36,846 nt of DNA from contig JAEDJR010000002.1 of the NCBI GenBank assembly GCA_016296235.1, positions 1 through 36,846 on the forward strand, read 5' to 3'. The notes under the pieces were generated by a model that searched no databases, had not been told where the DNA came from, and was given only the letters and a program-made list of their open reading frames with translations. Positions 16,068 through 23,662 of the stretch are shown here, piece by piece. Numbering within the stretch: position 1 is the stretch's first letter; each line of letters starts with the position of its first letter. The position numbers and the translations under genes are program-made. The stretch comes from Oscillospiraceae bacterium. GTDB taxonomy: Bacteria; Bacillota; Clostridia; Oscillospirales; Oscillospiraceae.

Positions 16068-16622
16068 TCAGCCCTTTACCGTTCCGTCAGCGTTGAAAAC
16101 GGGCAGCTTTTCCAAATAGATAATATCCTCTCTGCTCTGGGCGTCGCCCTCGGCCAGAATAGCCATTCTGCCGCAAACCACACCGCCGGCGGCCTCAACC
16201 AGTCTCTCAAGCGCCAGCAGGGATTCGCCGGTGGAAATCACGTCGTCGATAATCAGGATGCGTTTTCCCTTCATCAGCGCGGCGTCGTTGCCGTCCAGAT
16301 ACAGATGCTGCTCCTTGGCGGTTGTGATGGAATGGACGGCCACATCCAGAATATCCCGCATATAGAGCTTGGGACCCTTGCGGGCCAGCATATACTTGTT
16401 CTGTCCGCTCTGGCGCGCCATTTCATGGATCAGCGGAATGCCCTTTGCCTCTGCGGTGATGATGTAATCATATTCGGGGGCTTTTTCCAGCAGTGCGCCA
16501 GCGCACTTTTCCGTCAGCTCCACATCTCCAAAAATCACAAACGCGGCAATGTACAGATCGTCTGTTACCTTGCAGATCGGAAGATCCCGCTCCACTCCGG
16601 CAATGTTCATACGGTAAAACAT
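16068..16622 (-). CDS. Purine phosphoribosyltransferase (adenine PRTase-like)
   Basis: A 184-residue type I phosphoribosyltransferase that would convert a free purine base plus PRPP to a nucleotide. The PRPP loop is RILIIDDVISTGES (residues 121-134), with the pyrophosphate-loop region TAEAKGIPLIHEMAR (56-70) and flexible hood region RKGPKLYMRDI following. It is close in size and layout to adenine and xanthine PRTases; base specificity is not decided by eye. The divergent AzgA-type permease 261 bases away would supply its substrate. It has a near-perfect promoter and an AAAGGAG ribosome-binding site, and it is followed directly by the XRE-TPR regulator. Confidence 0.88.
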   Translation of the reverse strand: MFYRMNIAGVERDLPICKVTDDLYIAAFVIFGDVELTEKCAGALLEKAPEYDYIITAEAKGIPLIHEMARQSGQNKYMLARKGPKLYMRDILDVAVHSITTAKEQHLYLDGNDAALMKGKRILIIDDVISTGESLLALERLVEAAGGVVCGRMAILAEGDAQSREDIIYLEKLPVFNADGTVKG

Positions 16623-16670
16623 AAGAATACGCTCCTTTTCCGGTCCTTCCCCGGTTTATTCTCTGAATAC

Positions 16671-16699
16671 ATTATATGGCACCTCCGGAACGTTGTCAA
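16671..16699 (-). promoter_or_regulatory. Consensus promoter of the PRTase-XRE operon
   Basis: On the minus strand TTGACA (16694-16699), a 17-base spacer and TATAAT (16671-16676) are a full match to both sigma-A boxes, about 50 bases before the PRTase start. Confidence 0.9.
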
Positions 16700-16732
16700 T
16701 TCCTGCGACGGCTTCACTCTGTTCCCGGAGGG

Positions 16733-16756
16733 GCTAAATATTTTTTAGCTTTTTTT
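16733..16756 (+). terminator. Orphan terminator-like hairpin upstream of azgA-type gene
   Basis: GCTAAA (16733-16738) pairs with TTTAGC (16744-16749) and is followed by seven T. No plus-strand gene precedes it, so it may block read-out from the PRTase promoter region or attenuate an upstream azgA transcript. The stem is short and AT-rich. Confidence 0.4.
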
Positions 16757-16819
16757 GTCAATTGTCCAAATTCCCAAAAAATCTTTTAGGATTTCGTGAT
16801 TGTGCGCGCAGCAATCCTC

Positions 16820-16848
16820 TTGTATTCCGTTCATAATTTGTTTATAAT
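16820..16848 (+). promoter_or_regulatory. Probable promoter of the AzgA-type permease
   Basis: A perfect TATAAT (16843-16848) stands 17 bases after a partial -35, TTGTAT (16820-16825), about 36 bases before the start codon. The weak -35 would allow an activator or repressor to set expression. Confidence 0.6.
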
Positions 16849-16883
16849 CAAAACACCAAAATACTTCACTGGGAGGGTTTGTA

Positions 16884-18290
16884 ATGGAAAAATTCTTTAA
16901 GATCCAGGAACGCGGCTCCACTATCCGAACTGAAGTCTTTGCCGGTATTACCACCTTTATGGCAATGGCCTATATTCTGATGGTGAACGCCGGCATGTTC
17001 TCCGCCCTGGAGGGTCAGGTAACCTATGGCGCTGTCTACATCGCAACTGCGCTGTCTGCCGTCGTGGGCACGGTTCTGATCGGTCTGCTGGCCAATCTTC
17101 CCCTGGCACAGGCATCCGGCATGGGTCTGAATGCCTATTTTGTTTATACGGTCTGCTTCAGCCTCGGACTCAGCTACGCCAACGCGCTGGTTCTGGTGCT
17201 GGTGGATGGTCTGGTCTTCCTGCTGCTGACCCTGACGGGCCTGCGGAAGCTGATTTTTGAGGGGATCCCCGCTGAAGTGAAAGTTGCCATTTCTGCTGGT
17301 ATCGGCCTGTTTATCGCATTCATCGGCTTCCAGAACGCCGGTATTGTTGTCAACAATGCTGCCACCTGCGTCAGCCTGGCGTCCTTCAATGTCTATTCCG
17401 GCGGTGTGACCTGGGCGCAGATTATGCCCATGCTGATCACCATCTTCGGCGTGCTTGCCATCGCGGTCCTGTCTCACAAGAGGGTCCGGGGTGCTGTGCT
17501 GTGGGGCATTCTGGGTTCCGCTGTGGTCTATTATATTCTGGGCCTTCTGACTGTGCCTGAATTCTTCGCCAACAATGTTGCACCCAACCTCTCCTCCAAC
17601 TTCTTTGCTGCATTCCAGGAGTTTGCCGACCTGTCCCTGTTCCGCGTGTTCCGGGAAGGATTTGACTTCTCCGCGTACATCGCCGCCAAGGGCACGGGCA
17701 GCTTTGTTGTGATGTTCCTGACGACGATGCTGGCCTTCTGCATGGTGGATATGTTCGATACCCTGGGCACGCTGTACGGCGCCTGCTCCGCCGGCAACAT
17801 GCTGACCAAGAACGGCGAAGTTCCCAACATGGACAAAGCCATGCTCTCCGACGCCATTGCGACCTGTGTCGGCGCGGTCTGCGGCACTTCCACCGTTACC
17901 ACCTTCGTCGAATCTTCCTCCGGTATCTCCGAGGGCGGCCGCACCGGCCTTGCTTCCCTGGTCACAGCGGCACTGTTCTTTGTGGCGATGTTCCTGGCCC
18001 CTGTGGCGCAGCTGATCCCCACCTATGCCACCGCCACCGCGCTGATCTATGTCGGCGTTCTGATGATGGCCGGGGTCCGGAATATGGACTGGAGCGATCC
18101 CGCAAAGTCGGTTCCCGGCTTTATGACCATTGCCGTGATGGTGTTCACTTACAACATTTCCTACGGTATTGCCTTCGGCCTGATTTCCAGTGTCATCATC
18201 AAGGTCTGCACCGGCAAGGCCAAAGAAATCCACGCCGCAACCTGGGTCATTACCATCCTGTTTGCCCTGACGTTCTTCCTGACCCACTAA
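16884..18290 (+). CDS. pbuG: AzgA-family adenine/guanine/hypoxanthine permease
   Basis: A 468-residue NCS2 transporter of the AzgA/PbuG/PbuO branch, which imports purine bases with protons. Landmarks are EVFAGITTFMAMAYILMVN at the N-terminus, the TM3 signature QASGMGLNAYFVYTVC, MVDMFDTLGTLYG, and TTFVESSSGISEGGRTGL near residues 340-360. GGGAGGG precedes the ATG. It diverges from the purine PRTase gene, so uptake and nucleotide formation are encoded side by side. The exact base specificity (guanine/hypoxanthine or adenine) is not resolved, so the symbol is tentative. A sporulation-type operon follows 81 bases later, separated by a large hairpin. Confidence 0.93.
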   Translation: MEKFFKIQERGSTIRTEVFAGITTFMAMAYILMVNAGMFSALEGQVTYGAVYIATALSAVVGTVLIGLLANLPLAQASGMGLNAYFVYTVCFSLGLSYANALVLVLVDGLVFLLLTLTGLRKLIFEGIPAEVKVAISAGIGLFIAFIGFQNAGIVVNNAATCVSLASFNVYSGGVTWAQIMPMLITIFGVLAIAVLSHKRVRGAVLWGILGSAVVYYILGLLTVPEFFANNVAPNLSSNFFAAFQEFADLSLFRVFREGFDFSAYIAAKGTGSFVVMFLTTMLAFCMVDMFDTLGTLYGACSAGNMLTKNGEVPNMDKAMLSDAIATCVGAVCGTSTVTTFVESSSGISEGGRTGLASLVTAALFFVAMFLAPVAQLIPTYATATALIYVGVLMMAGVRNMDWSDPAKSVPGFMTIAVMVFTYNISYGIAFGLISSVIIKVCTGKAKEIHAATWVITILFALTFFLTH

Positions 18291-18318
18291 TTCATTGAAT
18301 CTGATTTAGAAGCATGCA

Positions 18319-18369
18319 CGATCCCTCCTTTCCCGGCATAAGATATCTTATGCGTGAAAGGAGGGATCG
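18319..18369. promoter_or_regulatory. Large perfect hairpin covering the ribosome-binding site of the next gene
   Basis: Outer arms CGATCCCTCCTTTC (18319-18332) and GAAAGGAGGGATCG (18356-18369) are perfectly complementary over 14 bases. They enclose an 18-base palindrome GCATAAGATATCTTATGC (18336-18353). The right arm contains the whole AAAGGAGG ribosome-binding site for the TTG start at 18372, so the folded mRNA should not be translatable. No T-run follows, which argues against a simple azgA terminator. Confidence 0.75.
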
Positions 18370-18371
18370 CT

Positions 18372-18758
18372 TTGGCTTCACAAGGCACTGTGATCGCAAG
18401 AGTTTACACATCCGACGCCTATCTTCCCCTGCAGGGCGCACCGGTCACCTTTACCCAGACCTCGGAGGATGGAAAAACGGAGCTGCTTGCCATTCGTCTG
18501 ACCGACAGCAGCGGGCTGACGGCTCCTCTGCTGATCGACACGCCGGATGTTTCGGAATCACTGACCCCCGGGATGCCGCTGCGGCCCTATGCCGTCGTGG
18601 ATATCAGCGTTTCCTATCCGGAGTACAGCAGCGTCCGGGCTGAAGGCGTGCAGGTCTTTCCCGGCATTGTTACCATCCAGGGCCTGCAGCTGAATCCTGT
18701 CACCGCCGGTGAACGGGATTCCTCCGTTACCGTTCCCGGTTCCTCCCAAAATCTTTGA
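18372..18758 (+). CDS. Small beta-rich protein of a sporulation-type peptidoglycan-binding operon
   Basis: A 128-residue soluble protein with no signal peptide. It opens with SQGTVIARVYTSDAYLPLQG and looks like a transthyretin/carboxypeptidase-regulatory-like beta sandwich: APVTFTQTSEDGKTELLAIRLTDSSGLTAPLLIDTPD, then YAVVDISVSYPEY. The end is VQVFPGIVTIQGLQLNPVT and a terminal SSQNL. From memory, proteins of this shape recur next to peptidoglycan-binding genes in Oscillospiraceae and related Clostridia; I know of no assigned function. Start choice: TTG at 18372 lies about seven bases after GGAGG, while the in-frame GTG at 18354 precedes that site. The next gene begins 13 bases after its stop. 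Confidence 0.78.
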   Translation: MASQGTVIARVYTSDAYLPLQGAPVTFTQTSEDGKTELLAIRLTDSSGLTAPLLIDTPDVSESLTPGMPLRPYAVVDISVSYPEYSSVRAEGVQVFPGIVTIQGLQLNPVTAGERDSSVTVPGSSQNL

Positions 18759-18771
18759 CCCGGAGGCGCCT

Positions 18772-19968
18772 ATGCCAGCAGAACCGAATATTTTCCCCTT
18801 CATTCCGGAAACCATAACCGTACACTTGGGACCTCCGGATTCCCTGGCAAGAAATGTCACAGTTCCCTTCACGGACTATGTCAAAAATGTCGCATCCAGC
18901 GAGATTTATCCGACTTGGTTAGAAAGCGCCCTGCGCGCCAATATCCTGGCGATCATTTCCTTCGCCCTGAATCGCGTCTACACCGAATACTACAGAAGCC
19001 GCGGCTATGATTTTGACATCACCAATTCCACGGCCATCGACCAGGCCTTTGTGGAAGGGCGCAGCTATTTTGAAAACATCTCCCAGCTGGTGGACGAATT
19101 GTTCAGCAGCTATCTGCGGCGTCCTGGTTTTGTGGAGCCTTTGGCGGCCAAATTCTGCAACGGCACCACCGTTACCTGCGAGGGACTCAGCCAGTGGGGC
19201 TCCGAGGAGCTGGCCCGGCAGGGGTATGATTCCGTGGATATCCTGCGCTATTACTACGGCGACGACGTGGAAATAGTCACGGACGCCCCCATTCGCGGCA
19301 TTACCGAGTCCTATCCCGGGACGCCGCTTCGCGTGGGCAGCACCGGGCCGTATGTTACGATTATACAATCCGCCTTGAACAGAATTGGGCAGAACTATCC
19401 CGCGATCCCAAAAATCGACCCGGTGGACGGAATCTTTGGCCCCCAGACAGAGGCGGCTGTGCGGACGTTCCAGCAGATTTTCTCCCTGACGCCGGACGGA
19501 ATCGCCGGCAGGGCGACCTGGTATCAGATTATTCGAATCTACGTCGGGATTCTTCGCCTGGCGGAGCTGCAGTCTCAGGGACAGCAGCAATTCTTCATCG
19601 GACCGTATCCCCAGGGACTATCTGAGGGCAGTACGGGGGAAACCGTCCGGCGGCTGCAGTATATGCTGTCTGTTCTCAGCGAATTCTACGCCGGTATACC
19701 CCGCGTATCCGAAACAGGCACTTATGATGAGGCGACCAAAAACGCCGTTCGTGCCCTTCAGCAGCAGTTTGGCCTGCCTGTCACAGGCGTTGTGGATCCC
19801 CAAACCTGGGATGCAATCTACGAACAGTTCTCCGGCATTGAGAACACGGTCTTTGACCGGGAGGTTCTCTTCCCGGAAGCTCAGCCCGGTGAAACAGCCA
19901 CACAGTTCCAACAATATCCCGGCCAGCCGCTGCAGCCGGGATCGACAGATGGGGGTGCCGCTTCTTGA
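18772..19968 (+). CDS. SpoIID-like domain plus two peptidoglycan-binding domains
   Basis: A 398-residue protein. Residues about 40-190 resemble the SpoIID/LytB lytic transglycosylase fold: TVPFTDYVKNVASSEIYPTW keeps the glutamate aligned with the SpoIID catalytic Glu, and GLSQWGSEELARQGYDSVDILRYYYG matches its C-terminal part. The usual GHGVGMSQ sequence is altered to CEGLSQ, and two cysteines lie at FCNGTTVTC. Two PG_binding_1 repeats follow (VGSTGPYVTIIQSALNRIG to GIAGRATWYQI, and EGSTGETVRRLQYMLSVLS to GVVDPQTWDAI). There is no signal peptide, fitting a protein acting on the forespore side from the mother cell. ATG 18772 has GGAGG five bases upstream. Activity on spore peptidoglycan is inferred. 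Confidence 0.85.
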   Translation: MPAEPNIFPFIPETITVHLGPPDSLARNVTVPFTDYVKNVASSEIYPTWLESALRANILAIISFALNRVYTEYYRSRGYDFDITNSTAIDQAFVEGRSYFENISQLVDELFSSYLRRPGFVEPLAAKFCNGTTVTCEGLSQWGSEELARQGYDSVDILRYYYGDDVEIVTDAPIRGITESYPGTPLRVGSTGPYVTIIQSALNRIGQNYPAIPKIDPVDGIFGPQTEAAVRTFQQIFSLTPDGIAGRATWYQIIRIYVGILRLAELQSQGQQQFFIGPYPQGLSEGSTGETVRRLQYMLSVLSEFYAGIPRVSETGTYDEATKNAVRALQQQFGLPVTGVVDPQTWDAIYEQFSGIENTVFDREVLFPEAQPGETATQFQQYPGQPLQPGSTDGGAAS

Positions 19969-20507
19969 GAGTTCCTGAATATTACATCGGAAAGCCTGTC
20001 CAGAGTCTGCAAACCATGCTGCGGAACATATCTGACATGGATCCCCGTGTTCTTCCCGTGATTCCGGACGGAGATTACGGCGGAAATACCTACGCGTCCG
20101 TCCGATCCTTCCAGCAGGCCTATGGTCTGCCGGAAACCGGAATCGCCGATGAGCCGACCTGGCATGCCGTGACGCAGACCTATACGCAGCTGCTGCCTCA
20201 ATGGGGTTCGCCGGCGGTGATTCCCATTTGGTCCCAGGGGCAAACCATCCAGCCCGGTCAGTTCAACTATCACATGTATCTGGTTCAGGCCATGCTGGCT
20301 GCCCTCTCTCATTTCTTCCCGGATATCCGGCAGGCGGCGGTCAGCGGCACGTTGGATCCGGCCACAGTGCAGAATCTGATCTGGCTGCAGCGGGCCAGCG
20401 GCCTGCCGGAAAACGGTGCTTTGGATACGGCCACCTGGTACTATCTGGGCGGACTATACCGAACCATGACGGGCAACGGTATTCCGGCTTTACCCGGAAA
20501 CGGATAA
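19965..20507 (+). CDS. Peptidoglycan-binding-domain protein
   Basis: A 180-residue protein made almost entirely of two PG_binding_1-like repeats: PVQSLQTMLRNIS to TGIADEPTWHAV, then HMYLVQAMLAALSHF to NGALDTATWYYLGGLY. It has no signal peptide and no catalytic domain. It starts at TTG 19965, sharing a TTGA overlap with the stop of the SpoIID-like gene, with GGGGGTG as ribosome-binding site. Coupled translation is likely. It probably binds the same peptidoglycan layer as its upstream partner; a scaffold or targeting role is inferred. Confidence 0.85.
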   Translation: MRVPEYYIGKPVQSLQTMLRNISDMDPRVLPVIPDGDYGGNTYASVRSFQQAYGLPETGIADEPTWHAVTQTYTQLLPQWGSPAVIPIWSQGQTIQPGQFNYHMYLVQAMLAALSHFFPDIRQAAVSGTLDPATVQNLIWLQRASGLPENGALDTATWYYLGGLYRTMTGNGIPALPGNG

Positions 20508-20510
20508 CGC

Positions 20511-20545
20511 AAAAAATGCGCAGCCGGACCGGCTGCGCATTTTTT
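20511..20545. terminator. Bidirectional terminator between peptidoglycan-binding operon and flavodiiron gene
   Basis: AAAAAATGCGCAGCCGG and CCGGCTGCGCATTTTTT (20529-20545) are exact complements with an A-run on one side and a T-run on the other, so the hairpin works in both directions between the convergent genes. Confidence 0.92.
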
Positions 20546-20554
20546 CAGATTAGA

Positions 20555-22348
20555 TCAGGCAAGGGGCTCAAAGTCCTGCGCGCCATGCTTGCACAAGGGG
20601 CAGATGAAGTCCTCGGGCAGCTCATCGCCTTCATAAACATATCCGCACACCTTGCACACAAAGCCCTTCTTTTCCGTATCGGGCTTGGGCTTCACATTCT
20701 TCTGGTAGTATGTATAGGTCATGGTCTCCTTATCGCCAATGCGGACGCACTGGGTCACATCGCAGATGAACATGATATGCGTCTGCAGATCCACCTGGCT
20801 GATTACCTTGCAGGAGATATAGCCGTTGGCGTACTTATCCAGGAACAGCAAGCCGTTGCTGGACCGCTGGACATGATCGAAGCCGGCAAACTTATCCACG
20901 TTACTGCCGGACTGGAAGCCGAAGCGCTGGAAGATCTTGAACGGAGCGTCCTGGGACAGGGTGGAGATATTCAGCATACCGGTTTTTGCAATGACATCAC
21001 AGGAGTGATTCATCTTATTCACCGTGACAGCCACCCGGTTGGGCGTATTGGTGACCTGGGTCACGGTGTTGACGATCAGGCCGTTGTCCTTCTGGCCATC
21101 CCGGGTCGTCACCACATACAGGCCATAGCCGATGTTGAACAGGGCGGTGGGATCGATGAAGTCCTCCTGGACCTGAACCGGCGCATAGGAAGCAGACAGT
21201 TCCTCAGCCAGCGCAGCCACCTGTTCTTTGGTGGTGCTGTTCATGGCGGAATGAATCGTGATTTCATTCTTTGCAAAGGTCAGATTCTTGGACTTAGCAA
21301 ACTTCTCTTTCATGACGCGAATGGCCGTGGGCGCCCAGGAGCCGTTTTCGATCAGGGCGACCGTGCGGTTCTGGAAGCTCCGCTCCGTCAGCTTGTCGAT
21401 AAATGTGCGCATGAAGGGGAAGATATCCGCGTTATAGGTTGTGGTTGCCAGCACCAGCTTATCATAGCGGAACGCATCCTCCACGGCTTCCGCCATGTCG
21501 CAGCGGGCCAGGTCGTGAACCTCAACTGCGGGAACGCCGCGCTTTTTCAGCTCCGACGCCAGCAGCTCCACGGCTTCTTTGGTATGCCCGTAGACAGAGG
21601 TATAGCAAATGCACACACCCTCAGACTCCGGCGTGTAGCTGGACCACAGGTCGTACAGACGGATGTAGTAGCCCAGGTTTTCCGTGAGAATCGGACCATG
21701 GAGCGGGCAGATGGTCTGGATATCCAGCGTTGCAGCAACTTTCAGAATATTCTGCACCTGCTTGCCATACTTGCCGACAATTCCGATGTAGTAGCGCCGA
21801 GCTTCGCAAGCCCAGTCCTCGTCCACGTCCAGTGCGCCGAACTTGCCGAATCCGTCCGCAGAGAAGAGCACCTTGTCATAGGCGTCATAGGTCATCATCA
21901 CTTCGGGCCAGTGCACCATAGGTGCGAAGGCAAAGGTCAGACTGTGGTGCCCCAGATTCAGCGTCTGCAGGTTTTCCACCACCAGCGTCTGATTCATAAC
22001 AAGGTTGGGGAAGAAATTCCGAATCATGGGAAACGTCTTGGCATTGCCCACGACCGTGACATTGGGATACCGGTTGATAAATGCCTCAATGGATGCGGCA
22101 TGGTCGGGCTCCATATGCTGAACGACCAAATAATCGGGCATCCGGCCGGCCAGAGCGCCTTCAATGTTCTTCAGCCACTCCCCTGTCTTCTTCTGGTCGA
22201 TGGTATCCATAACCGCAATCTGATCGTCCAGAATCACATAGGAATTGTATGCCATGCCGTTGGGCACAACATACTGCCCCTCAAATAAATCGACGTCGTG
22301 GTCATTGGCGCCCACATAAATAATGGTATCGGTAATTTTTTTGATCAT
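20555..22348 (-). CDS. fprA: Flavodiiron protein with flavin-reductase and rubredoxin domains
   Basis: A 597-residue cytosolic enzyme expected to reduce O2 to water and/or NO to N2O, protecting anaerobes. Domains in order: metallo-beta-lactamase diiron core (HMEPDH at 78-83, further ligands in MVHWPE, FSADGFG and PLHGP); FMN-binding flavodoxin domain (CICYTSVYGHTKEAVE, then ATTTYNADIFP); flavin-reductase-like domain (NTVTQVTNTPNRVAVTVNK); and C-terminal rubredoxin (CKVCGYVYEGDELPEDFICPLCKHG). Iron ligands and all four rubredoxin cysteines are present, so the electron path from reductant to diiron site may sit on one chain. The AGGAGG site is 12 bases from the start, with a three-codon frame in between. 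Confidence 0.95.
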   Translation of the reverse strand: MIKKITDTIIYVGANDHDVDLFEGQYVVPNGMAYNSYVILDDQIAVMDTIDQKKTGEWLKNIEGALAGRMPDYLVVQHMEPDHAASIEAFINRYPNVTVVGNAKTFPMIRNFFPNLVMNQTLVVENLQTLNLGHHSLTFAFAPMVHWPEVMMTYDAYDKVLFSADGFGKFGALDVDEDWACEARRYYIGIVGKYGKQVQNILKVAATLDIQTICPLHGPILTENLGYYIRLYDLWSSYTPESEGVCICYTSVYGHTKEAVELLASELKKRGVPAVEVHDLARCDMAEAVEDAFRYDKLVLATTTYNADIFPFMRTFIDKLTERSFQNRTVALIENGSWAPTAIRVMKEKFAKSKNLTFAKNEITIHSAMNSTTKEQVAALAEELSASYAPVQVQEDFIDPTALFNIGYGLYVVTTRDGQKDNGLIVNTVTQVTNTPNRVAVTVNKMNHSCDVIAKTGMLNISTLSQDAPFKIFQRFGFQSGSNVDKFAGFDHVQRSSNGLLFLDKYANGYISCKVISQVDLQTHIMFICDVTQCVRIGDKETMTYTYYQKNVKPKPDTEKKGFVCKVCGYVYEGDELPEDFICPLCKHGAQDFEPLA

Positions 22349-22356
22349 AGCAGCAT
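22345..22356 (-). other. Three-codon mini-ORF overlapping the flavodiiron start
   Basis: Between AGGAGG (22361-22366) and the gene start, the minus strand reads ATG CTG CTA TGA. Its stop overlaps the gene's ATG as ATGA. The mini-ORF sits four bases from the ribosome-binding site, the main ATG 12 bases. It could tune initiation by stop-start coupling; chance is also possible. Confidence 0.35.
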
Positions 22357-22380
22357 CGATCCTCCTGTAATGGTAAAAAT

Positions 22381-22409
22381 ATTATAGCATGTCTAAAAAT
22401 GATAATCAA
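22381..22409 (-). promoter_or_regulatory. Promoter of the flavodiiron gene inside the 3' end of the CCA gene
   Basis: On the minus strand TTGATT (22404-22409), a 17-base spacer and a perfect TATAAT (22381-22386). It lets the stress gene be expressed independently of the upstream tRNA gene. Confidence 0.75.
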
Positions 22410-23514
22410 TCCTACTTTTTGCAATTTCGAGCAGGATCTCTTTCCTGTTATCTTCCGGATTGGAAAGGACGTGGTGCAGGAGGTATTGCAGCATTTCACC
22501 GACCTCCCGTCCATGGAGCCATGGAATATCCGCGCCTGTAACCGCAAGATCCCGAAGCCGCAGACACTGTCCCGACTGCAGCAGGCCGGTCACCTGTGCG
22601 GATTCCCCTGACAGGGCTGCCACAAGCTGCGTCAGCTCCGGCCCCTGCTCCGCAATCATACTTTTCCATTCCAAGGCGGTTTCCGGTGCTTTCGATGCTG
22701 CGGCAGCCATTGCGTTGTGACAGGTGCGGCGGTCCAGACGCAGGGCCTCCAGCCGCAGCCCCGGCCAGCAGCGGCAGAGTCCTGCCCATCGGACGGTTCG
22801 TTCCCTTGGCAGCTCTGAGATCTGCCGGCAGGATGTGCCTCCCGGTTCCAGGAAGTCCCCGAGAAGCCCCATGGACGCCATATCGTCCAAACGCTCCGGG
22901 TAATCCGATAGCAGCGTCTTTTCCATTTCATCCCGGATTCGTTCTGTGGAAAGATTGCGGCTGAGGGATGCGCACTGAAGAATGGCCTGTCTGGTTTCTT
23001 CCTCCAGTCGAAACCCAAGCTGGGCGGAGAACCGCAAGGCCCGGAACATCCGCAGGGCATCCTCCCGGAACCGCAGAACCGGCTCTCCCACACAGCGCAG
23101 GATCCGATTCTCCAGATCGGAACAGCCTCCAAACGGGTCTGTGATATTGCCATTCTCATCCATAGCCATGGCATTGACGGTAAAATCCCGTCTGGACAGA
23201 TCCTCCCGAAGCGACCGGACAAAGCGCACCTGATCCGGATGGCGTCCGTCCCCGTAGGATCCCTCCGTCCTGTAGGTCGTCACCTCTGCCTGTGTTCCTT
23301 CCAGAAGCACCGTAACCGTTCCGTGCCGGATCCCGGTTGGGATGCAGTGAGAAAAGCAAGCCAGAATCTCCTGCGGCAGGGCGGAAGTTGTGATGTCCCA
23401 ATCGTGAATCTCCCTGCCCAGCAGGGTATCCCGCACGCAGCCGCCTACGTAGCAGGCCTCATATCCTGCCCGATGAAGGACGGACAGAATCTCAGTTGGT
23501 TTCTCCGCAGCCAT
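22393..23514 (-). CDS. cca: CCA tRNA nucleotidyltransferase
   Basis: A 373-residue class II nucleotidyltransferase that adds or repairs the 3' CCA of tRNAs. Motifs: YVGGCVRDTLLG and HDWDITTSA with the metal-binding DWD, EVTTYRTEG, the template-like region LREDLSRRDFTVNAMAMD, and ALRMFRALRFSAQLGF. The C-terminal part is rather short and poorly conserved, and no HD phosphohydrolase domain follows. The frame extends upstream to 23589, but ATG 23514 follows AAGGGGAG and gives MAAEKPTEILSVLHRAGYEA, as expected. It diverges from murC, and the two promoters interleave in the 148-base gap. It might instead be a poly(A) polymerase of the same family, though that is less likely in a Firmicute. Confidence 0.92.
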   Translation of the reverse strand: MAAEKPTEILSVLHRAGYEACYVGGCVRDTLLGREIHDWDITTSALPQEILACFSHCIPTGIRHGTVTVLLEGTQAEVTTYRTEGSYGDGRHPDQVRFVRSLREDLSRRDFTVNAMAMDENGNITDPFGGCSDLENRILRCVGEPVLRFREDALRMFRALRFSAQLGFRLEEETRQAILQCASLSRNLSTERIRDEMEKTLLSDYPERLDDMASMGLLGDFLEPGGTSCRQISELPRERTVRWAGLCRCWPGLRLEALRLDRRTCHNAMAAAASKAPETALEWKSMIAEQGPELTQLVAALSGESAQVTGLLQSGQCLRLRDLAVTGADIPWLHGREVGEMLQYLLHHVLSNPEDNRKEILLEIAKSRIDYHF

Positions 23515-23553
23515 GGTTTCTCCCCTTCTGCCGCAAAAATCGAAAAATTTCCC

Positions 23554-23629
23554 TTGTGTTATGGGCAAAACTGGTATATAATCCAACACTGGTATCTGTT
23601 ATTATAAGAAATTCCATCCTGTTATGCAA
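23554..23629. promoter_or_regulatory. Divergent overlapping promoters of murC (+) and cca (-)
   Basis: Plus strand: TTGTGT (23554-23559), 17 bases, TATAAT (23577-23582). Minus strand: TTGCAT (23624-23629), 17 bases, TATAAT (23601-23606). The two -10 boxes are only 18 bases apart, so the polymerases should compete. The murC leader also contains a small CCTGTT/AACAGG hairpin followed by TTTTATT. Confidence 0.65.
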
Positions 23630-23662
23630 CAGGTTTTATTCTCACCTGGAGGAAGCCACATT

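Noticed and set aside
16671..16700. Possible guanine riboswitch upstream of the AzgA-type gene (ATATGGCAC phrase)
   Set aside because: The three-helix purine aptamer with its conserved loop sequences is not present. The phrase is part of the opposite-strand promoter.
16866..18287. A 473-codon minus-strand frame opposite the AzgA permease
   Set aside because: His/Gly/Gln-rich shadow of a hydrophobic membrane protein; no start signals.
20201..22288. A 695-codon plus-strand open frame opposite the flavodiiron gene
   Set aside because: It overlaps the peptidoglycan-binding gene and a strong terminator and has no domain signal.
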